From Mytilus galloprovincialis (Eukaryota > Mollusca > Bivalvia > Mytilida > Mytilidae), in the NCBI RefSeq assembly GCF_965363235.1, contig NC_134846.1:56719121-56783120 (forward strand): a DNA stretch of 64,000 nucleotides, in the 5' to 3' direction. Under the pieces are notes generated by a model that made no database searches, was not told where the DNA came from, and saw only the letters and a program-made list of their open reading frames with translations. The translations under genes were made by a program, and so were the position numbers. Shown here piece by piece: positions 56,281-64,000 of the stretch. The number at the start of each line of letters is the position of its first letter. The first letter of the stretch is position 1.

Positions 56281-57084
56281 AATGTATCAAAATTTTATCC
56301 TTCCAAACTATATCATTATATTTTTTAAACAGTTGAGTACTAGCTGAAAATAAAATGATAGCTTTAGCTAATTTTTCTGCTCTAAAGACCTATATTTAAA
56401 CATGCATATAGTCCTTTGATTCTTGTAACAATCATCCGACTTTTAAATTACATTGTCATTTTGTAATTACATTGGCATTTGAAGTGTAGTAGCATTATCT
56501 GCACAGTAAACTCTAACAATTAATTTCTAAATTTTGCCTTAGTAAGCAAAACGTTGCCAATTACTATAAAATTTTTAAATAAAGACAAATAAGAGGTAAT
56601 ACAGTCAGGCATTGAGTTGACCTTGGAATCAACTGGTCTAGATTTCTGATGAAAATTCTATACAATATAATTAGATATCAAGGAGTGTTCATCTGTATTA
56701 CAATGCAAAGTACTTGTTATTAAAATTCATTGGATATTTGGATAAAAAAGGTATACTATATATTGAGTGGTAGAAAAATATGCACATTGTATATGAACAA
56801 CAAGTTAATTGGTTTTTTTTTTCATTATTGACAACAAATTTCTTCATGAGTTCACATAAAACGAACACAAAGAATGGATTTAAATCAGCCCTAACATATG
56901 AAATAAATTTGATGAATATTATTAAAAGCCATTATCTAATTAGTCGTACGCATCCTGTGCAACTGCACTCATTTATAACATTGCTCTGGACTACCACATA
57001 ACTTTTTTGTTTACGTCATGACTTTATTGACTGACAACATCATTTCATCATTATTAATTATACAATTAAGAACGGATATTAGAA
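56281..57084. other. Gene-free AT-rich stretch
   Basis: A 73-codon plus frame at 56,780-57,001 has no recognisable motif. Nothing else seen. Confidence 0.5.
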
Positions 57085-57235
57085 CTATGTCTAAAGCACA
57101 ACAACCCGACAAAAAGCGAAAACCAGCTCAAGGGTCTTCAACACAGCGAAAAACAGCTCTAGGATCTTCAACACAGCGAAAGCATCACACCACCTGGTTG
57201 CGGGTTTCAACTTGGCCCTAAACAAAAATGAGTAC
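57085..57235. repeat. Dispersed repeat R4 with internal ~32-bp tandem
   Basis: ACAACAACCCGACAAAAAGC begins it; GGGTCTTCAACACAGCGAAA and AGGATCTTCAACACAGCGAA are two adjacent units. Related to 30,780-31,080. Confidence 0.72.
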
Positions 57236-57424
57236 TATAATCCTCTTATTTTGAAAAACTAAAACAAAACCTTAATGAATTTATGCGATCGTAATCGGTT
57301 GAATGAAAAAAAAGTCCATAAATTGATCTACATGTACATTAAAAGTGCATAGAAATGAATAAAATTGACAGTCGTATAATCTCATTCTTCTGCTTGATTA
57401 ACTCATTGTTAGTCAGAATTGGAA

Positions 57425-59760
57425 AAATTATGAAAAAGTGAAACATATACTATTAAATCGTCTTTATAATGAACATTATTTTTTTCTTTATGTTTTCAAG
57501 TATGACAAACATAAAAGAAGTGATAAGATAGTCAACGGTTAGACTATAACTATATGGTATGGGGTTTTCTAATTGTTGAAGACCGTACGGTTGTCAATAA
57601 TTACTTACATTCACTTCAATTTGACTTTAGTGGATAGTTATAGTGTTGACAGTCTTACCATATCTCATTATTTTTTACATAAGAAAAACATATAATTATG
57701 TAAATTTGCAACAATCAATTGAACGTAATGAACAGCTGTTATCAATTTCAATTAACAATTTTCAGTAAATCATTTAAATATATATTTTAAAAATGTTTTT
57801 ACTGAATATTAGTATTCTTTTAAGTAGAACGTTTTAATGATTTTATCTCTGCATATACTTACTCATCATTCGGATATGAAATTATAAAATTAAGGAAGTA
57901 ATCATAAATGTGAATCATGGAAACTCATGTCCCTGCTCATGCTCTTTTAATGACATAAGTTTCGAATCGAAATGTCATCTTTAAAAACCTACAAGTGAAG
58001 ATTAGTATCATAATAATGAATAATTGCTTTGCAAAACCTGACGGAATTTTATAGAACATTTGTTCAAACAAGATATGTGTAATTGCATTGCGATACCAAA
58101 TTTTTCAGTTGAACAAAAGTACGTTTACAGCTTGTTTAACGAAGAGTAGAAATTGACGAGCTTATGCATCGCAGAAGGTACCGTGGAAACCAAATAGAAG
58201 TGGCGGTGGCACGAGTTTCCAAGGTTCCAAACCTGCGCGATGGGTCTCAGACAATTTGCATTTCAACGATAAAGATGTAGATGTAGATGACATATGTCTG
58301 TTCATTCTAGATCTGTTGTATTTATAATTATGATACGACTAACAACCACACTAGATATTCCTGCTACACTAGTCAAATGTAGGATAGTATTTGTATTATC
58401 AACATGAATACTTTATGCCTAAACACAATACACTCTGTTATTAACAATCTTCTCGTGGAAATGCACAAATACGGGACGTGAGACTAAATGCATATTTGAA
58501 GCCTTGAATCTTCAGAAACTTCTACCATTTTTTTCTTAAAAATATGCTTGTATCAAGTCAGGACTATACCAGTTGTTTTTCAATCGTTTGATGAGTTTAA
58601 CTGTTTCCTTTTGACATGTTATAAATAAAGGCAACAGTAGTATACCGCTGTTCAAACTCATAAATCCATGGACAAAAAACAAAATCGGGGTAACAAACTA
58701 AAACTGACGGAAACGCATAAATATAAGAGGAGAACAACGACACAACACTACAATGTAACTAACACACACAGAAACGGACCAAGCATCAGACAAAATCCCA
58801 CGAAAATAACAAATATAACATCAAAACCAAATACATGAATTTGGGATAGACAAGTACCGTGATACGTCTTATCGCAATGTCAATTTACACTCAAAAATAA
58901 GAGAAAACAAACGACGCAACGTTAAACTGTAACACACACAGAAACGAACTATAATATAACAATGGCCATATTCCTGACTTGGTACAGGACATTTTTAAAG
59001 GAAAAAATGGTGGGTTGAACCTGGTTTTGTGGCATGCCAAACCTCGCACTTTAATGGCAATGTTAAATATAACATAGAAATGACAACATAATATTACAGG
59101 ACTACAATACAAATAAATAGGAAAACGTATTAGACAAAGAAACACATGATTAATGAATAACAAAAAGCATCAGGTTTAAAATTTAATACGCCAAAAACGC
59201 GCCTCGTCCACACAAGACTCACCAGTGACGCCCAGATATAAAAGATCGAAAGCGAAAAAAAGTACAAAGTTGTACAGCACTTTCAAGGACTTTCTGTTTT
59301 GAATTTTACTTGGGGTTCGGTATTTTTGTTATTTTACTTTTTTCTAAACATCCTTGCTATATTGTAGAACATGACTTTTATCTGCCATGTTTATCGTCGT
59401 ATTCATGTTTATTTTTCACATCTAATCATATTTCGATTTTGAGCCTTTAATATTTGCTTATGAACATTGATTGATTTAGTAGTATAGTGATGTTTGCATC
59501 TTATTTGGGTATTGTTACTTTCGATCTAGCTTACAGCAAAGCTAGTGTTATCATAGGCATTTTGTTATTTTTTTCTAAATACGTTCTGAATGGTAAATGT
59601 TTTAATGGAATATTGTTACGGTTTTCTTCTGAATCAGTTTTATTTCGATCCTCTTGTTTTTCGTTTGGATGTTGTTTACTTTTATTCTGTGAACATACAT
59701 TAAAATCGATTGATTCATTGAAATTTATGTTGCTGTTTGTTTATTAAATAGATGAGCGCC
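57425..59760 (+). repeat. Tandem segmental duplication, unit 1
   Basis: Matches 60,075-61,990 in order: TGAACATTATTTTTTTCTTT-type start, an embedded R3 part (GAAGACCGTACGGTTGTC), GACTAACAACCACAC, CAATCGTTTGATGAG, GGACTTTCTGTTTTGAATTT and ending in TTGTTTATTAAATAGATGAGCGCCG. It has gained R1 at 58,621-59,285. No gene; the 86-codon frame at 59,487-59,747 is hydrophobic but not conserved as a frame in unit 2. Confidence 0.85.
58621..59285 (-). repeat. Dispersed repeat R1, long inverted copy, young insertion
   Basis: Begins AAATAAAGGCAACAGTAGTA. Unit 2 of the duplication lacks it (empty site near 61,190, CTATAAAGGACTTTCTG). It extends beyond the short copy at 22,205 through a second module (TTCCTGACTTGGTACAGG) and an R2-like end (CGCGCCTCGTCCACACAAG), so R1 may be a longer composite retroposon. 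Confidence 0.85.
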
Positions 59761-59879
59761 GTATTCAGACAGCACATATAATGATTATCAATACTTACCA
59801 CGTAATTTGTAAAATAAAATCTACTTTTTTTATCAAATCTTATCAAATGCTTGCTTAAATTGTTATAATGTTATTTACT

Positions 59880-60074
59880 GAATGGTAGATAACAAACATA
59901 ACAAAAAACTCCGAGGACATTTCAAAAACGGAAAGTTCTAATCTAATGGCAAAATCAAAATCTCAAACATATCAAATGAATGGATAACAACTCCGATATT
60001 CCTGACTTGTTACATGCATTGTCGTATATTGAAAATTGTGGGTTAAACCTCTTTTTATAGGCGGAAAGTTAATG
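59880..60074. repeat. Repeat with CCTGACTTG module
   Basis: ACGGAAAGTTCTAATC and TTCCTGACTTGTTACATG resemble 61,390-61,560 (ACGGAAAGTCCC, ATGCCTTGCTACAGGC). A dispersed module also seen inside the long R1 copy. Confidence 0.65.
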
Positions 60075-61990
60075 AAAAAGTGAAATATATACTCTTTAAG
60101 TGTCTATTTAATGGACATTATTTTTTTCTTTATCTTTGCAAGCATGTTAAACATAAAAGTATTGACAAGATACTGCACGGTTAGATTATAATTATACGGA
60201 ATGAAGTTTTTCTCGTTGTTGAAGGTCGTACGGTTGCCTATAATGGCTCATATCCACCTCGTTTTAACCTTTGTGTATAGTTGTCGCATTGGCAATCATA
60301 TCACATCTCCTAACTTTTTATATAAGAAGAACTCACAATGTAAATTCTCAGATATCAATCGAACTAAATGGACGCTTGCTGTTATTATGTTCAATTAACG
60401 ATTGTCAGTAAATTAGTTTTCATTTCAGTATTTTTTTAATTTAATTGTTATTTATGTGTATATTTAAAACAAAACAAATCACTCATTAGTATTATTCTAT
60501 TGATTAAAAATGTTTAATGATTTCATCTCTGCATACTAACTCATTATTTAGAATCGCGATAATTCAGGGAAAAAACTAAGGAAGTAATAAAAAATGTGAA
60601 TTATTGAAACGCATGTCCCTGCTAATGTTTATTTATGAAAATAGTTTCGAATTTGATTATTATCTTTAAACACCTACAAACGAAGAATAATACCATAATT
60701 ACGAAAAAAACTAAAAACCTGATAAAATGTTATAGAATAATTGTCGATATCTAGTTTTCCAGTTGAATACTGTTATGCGGAATTAATATACATTTACAGC
60801 TCTGTTGAACGAAGTGAAAAAAAGTAACGAACTTATGAAACGCACGAGGTACCGCGAAATCCAAATAAACGTATGTCGGTATATTCTGACTTATTGATAT
60901 TTATGATACGACTAACGACACCACAAGTTAGTCCTGTAGTCTAACGTAAGATAATACTAGTAGTATCTATATCTATAATTTATGCCTGAATTCAAAACTC
61001 TGCTTACTTGCTTCTTATTGTCGATCGTGGTAGAAAAATGCAAAACAGGGAACGTTTGACCAAATATATATTAAAAGCCTTGTATACCTCCAGTAAATTT
61101 TACCATTATCCACATAAGAAAATCGCTGTACAAGTCAAGACTATTAATTTTGAAATCGTTTGATGAGCATGAGTTTTTCATTTTGCCATACTATAAAGGA
61201 CTTTCTGTTTTGAATTTTATTTGGGGTGTGTTTTTTTTTTAGCTATTCTACTTTTTTCCAAACATACTTGCTTCATTGTAGAATCTATATTATATGTGCC
61301 ATGTTTTTCTTCGTATTCAGGTTTGTATTTCACATCCAATCCTAATTCGAAAAAAGTAAAATCACAACAATACTGAAATCCGATGAAAATTCAAAACGGA
61401 AAGTCCCTTATCAAATGGCAAAATTAAAAGACGAAACACATCAAACAAATGTAGAACAACTGTCATATTCATGCCTTGCTACAGGCATTTTCATATGTAG
61501 AAAATGGGCTGGTTGGACCTGGTTTTATAGCTAGCTAAACCTCTCACTTGTATGACAGTCGCATCAAATTTCATAATATTGACAACTATGCGTGAACTAA
61601 ATAAATAGTCATAATAGGTTTTAAGTCTTTAATGTTTGCTTCCATGTGTCCATTAATTGATTTTGTGATGTTTGCATGTAATTTGAGTATTGTGACGTTT
61701 TCTAACTAGTTTTCGATCAAGGTTACAGCAAGTTGGGGCTTCCACAGACATTTATTGTTTTCAGGTTAGATACTTGACACGTGGCATAGTTCTAAATAGA
61801 ATCTTGTTACCGTTTACTATAAAAATCCTTTTCATTTCGACTCTTTTGTTTTTCGTTTGATTGTTGTTCACCTTTATTCTGTAAACATACAGAATTATTT
61901 AAACCGATTGATTCATAGAAAATTAAGTAAATGTTTGTTTATTAAATTGATGAGCGCCGTATTTAAACAACAATTAATGCTTATTAACAC
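60075..61990 (+). repeat. Tandem segmental duplication, unit 2
   Basis: Second copy of 57,425-59,760, without R1, but with an inserted module at about 61,390-61,580. No gene. Confidence 0.85.
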
Positions 61991-62576
61991 TTCTCCCGTA
62001 TAAATATATTAACTTATTTTTCACTTTTCTTATGATATCTTATCTCATGCGCGCTTAAATGTTATACTGTCATCTACTGTATGATAGAATCTACTGTTGA
62101 CATGCACATGTATAGAAGTTTCAGTTGATTATAATTTAACGTGCTTCTTTCGCTTTGTGAATAAACCCATGCTCTAAATCCAATATAATTTGTTTGCCCA
62201 TGTGTATATTGACTACTGCAGAATAATGAATTTTATCAAATTTGAATGCATTTAATATATTACATTAACTTAAAACACTTCCAAACTCTTAAATGATGCA
62301 CATGTTGTTACTAATTAATTTATTATGGCTGTAATGTGTTGCAATTCGAAATTGACATATTTAAACTAGATAGGAACGACAACCGTTCATAATGGTTGTT
62401 CCAAACTCCTCCCTCTGAAAAATCACATTGCCAGTCGTTTGCTTATTTGCAAACAAAAAAGTGAGGTTCATGGAAGAGCCTACACAAACGCTCTACACTT
62501 ATACACATATAACATAGAAATAATTACCTTAATTGTCCTAATCAGAATCGAAATACTTGATGCAAGCTATACTTTA
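61991..62576. other. Gene-free AT-rich stretch
   Basis: Nothing recognised; no open frame above 60 codons. Confidence 0.5.
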
Positions 62577-62577
62577 T

Positions 62578-62684
62578 TGTAGTTTTAACATGGGGAAGCA
62601 TTAAATTCGTGCTATTTTAGCCGTCACTAACGCTCGGGCAAACATAATCACGAATATAATGCCTACCCATGTTAAAACTACAAT
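62578..62684. repeat. Hairpin, 35-bp arms
   Basis: Left arm TTGTAGTTTTAACATGGGG..., right arm ...CCCATGTTAAAACTACAA; 32 of 35 positions pair around a 37-base loop containing CACTAACGCTCGGGC. Confidence 0.9.
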
Positions 62685-63554
62685 TAAGCATAGAACTATT
62701 ATTTCCTACCCAGCACATGCATCAGTTGAGTTAGTTTGCTGCAGCTATACAGTGTTGTCATGTGTCCTTTCTGCATTTCTCCATTCTTTACTCTTAAGCT
62801 CTTTTTTGTGATGTTAAAATTTAACTGGTTTAAGTTATTTGTCTACAACTTGGTGCTCATATATCTTTGACATTTAAATGAAACCTACTGATAACACTTG
62901 TACTATTATCCGTTTCCTTTTTCTGCTGCTTCATGAACTTTGCCTATACAGGAGCACATTTTTTTTTTAAATCGCAGTGAACACTAATGACTTCGTATAA
63001 ATATTGTTGGAAGGTAAAACAAAGATCAACATATTTTTGTTGTTCAACCTCAAATGATATGCATGCAACTACTAATACAATGTAACCGACATCATAAATA
63101 CAGAACGTACATTATTGTTACATTAAAGATAAAAGCATAATCATACTTCCTCGAGCAAAGTTGATTAAGATATATTTGACTTTTACATTAAGGTCCAACT
63201 TCTACTATTTCGGTTAATATGCATCACTTACTAGCACATATTGGGCTTCTACGGGACCGTTCAATATTTATCAGATGGATGGGCCGGTGCAAAATGGGGC
63301 TGGGCAAGCACTTTTTTTGTGGAAATATTAGGATGGGCGAGAATTTTTTTTAATATATCTAGTGGATGGGCCAGAACATATTTTATAGGAAAACTTTTGC
63401 TATCAATTTAATCGGTGTGTAGGAATTTTCTTTTACAGGCACTCAAAACATGTCTTAACAAACTGGTAGCTTGGCTCATTTCTTTCAATTTTAAGGATTT
63501 AATTACGGGGGAAAAAGCTAGAATTTTCTATTCAGACTATCTTTTAAATTAATT
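62685..63554. other. Gene-free AT-rich stretch
   Basis: Contains a GATGGGCCGGTGC / GGATGGGCGAGAA / GGATGGGCCAGAA repeated word (63,276-63,374). No gene seen. Confidence 0.5.
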
Positions 63555-64000
63555 TTGTTTAATAGTTTGGTGTATTGCTATTAAATTTATGGTTTTAATT
63601 AATAGGTAAGAAAAAAAAGCTCAATTTTTTAGATAAGGCTAAATTCAGATAGTCAACTTTGAATTTTTTATAACTTTTTCAAATCAACTTGGATTTTCCT
63701 ACAACTCTACAGCTATCTCATTTATGTATTGATCTTATAGAAAGCCAAATTGTTTGGTTGTTAGGTGTATTGCTGTTAAATTTATGAATTTAATTAATAG
63801 GAAAGAAAAAACCTCAAATTTTAATTTTAGACTAAATTCAGATAGTCACCTTTAATTTTTTTAATGACTTTTTCAAATCAAATTGGATTTTCATAAAACT
63901 CTACAGCTATTTCATTTATATATTGATCTTACAGGATGCCAGGTTGATTGGTAGTTTGGTGTGTTGCTGTCATTCTTATGGGTTTAATAAAAAAGTTTTA
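63555..64000. repeat. Tandem repeat, ~200-bp unit, runs off the window
   Basis: Units begin TAGTTTGGTGTATTGCT (63,563), TTGTTAGGTGTATTGCTG (63,758) and TAGTTTGGTGTGTTGCTG (63,952). Shared words are CTAAATTCAGATAGTCA and ACTCTACAGCTAT. The array continues past the window end. Confidence 0.88.

Noticed and set aside
59487..59747. 86-codon hydrophobic frame as membrane protein
   Set aside because: The duplicated unit at 61.6-61.95 kb does not keep the frame; A/T-rich Phe/Leu runs arise by chance.
1..64000. tRNA, rRNA or histone genes
   Set aside because: No cloverleaf with A/B boxes, rRNA core words or histone motifs were found on reading; a covariance-model scan could still find weak ones.

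Overview
The window looks like intergenic DNA from a marine bivalve, most likely a mussel of the Mytilus type. It is strongly AT-rich, has no bacterial gene layout, and has introns with GT/AG borders. It is packed with dispersed repeats that I associate from memory with mytilid genomes. The species call is inference. Nearly everything recognisable is a mobile element or its wreckage. Only two small candidates for host coding sequence were found: a secreted Ig-like protein at about 48.7-50.0 kb (+) and an unrecognised last exon at 53.0 kb (-).

Layout. 1-5.0 kb is one half of a segmental duplication whose other half is 39.9-46.5 kb. The two halves differ by clean insertions, so each works as an empty-site reference for the other. 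5.16-24.38 kb is one tyrosine-recombinase-type (DIRS/Ngaro/PAT-like) retrotransposon with split direct repeats (A1...B1-A2...B2). Its gag-RT-RNase H reading frame is broken by four later insertions: a pair of TTAA-flanked MITEs enclosing 2.65 kb of passenger DNA; a 7.3-kb Kolobok-like transposon; a 4.5-kb DDE transposon inside the RT gene; and a 248-bp repeat with an 8-bp target duplication. Taking the insertions out restores the reading frame at each junction, apart from point stops and a one-base slip. The tyrosine recombinase gene is missing.

24.4-28.7 kb is a mosaic of dispersed repeats and one MITE. 28.73-39.33 kb is a 10.6-kb IS3EU-like DNA transposon. It has long terminal inverted repeats that contain a 22-bp minisatellite, a decayed DDE transposase on the plus strand, and a convergent, decayed HECT-type ubiquitin-ligase gene on the minus strand. 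The Kolobok-like element has the same plan: a THAP transposase gene (-) facing a second gene (+) whose last exon resembles the P2X7 C-terminal ballast domain. So two unrelated transposon superfamilies here each carry a transposase plus one convergent host-like gene.

39.9-48.7 kb is the second half of the duplication plus a 1.1-kb MITE, tandem repeats and palindromes. 48.7-54.5 kb holds the Ig-like exons, a 1.76-kb TIR element with a smaller foldback inside it, and the minus-strand exon. 54.5-64 kb is two tandem segmental duplications, dispersed repeats, a hairpin and a tandem array that runs off the window. I saw no tRNA, rRNA, CRISPR array or complete intact gene.
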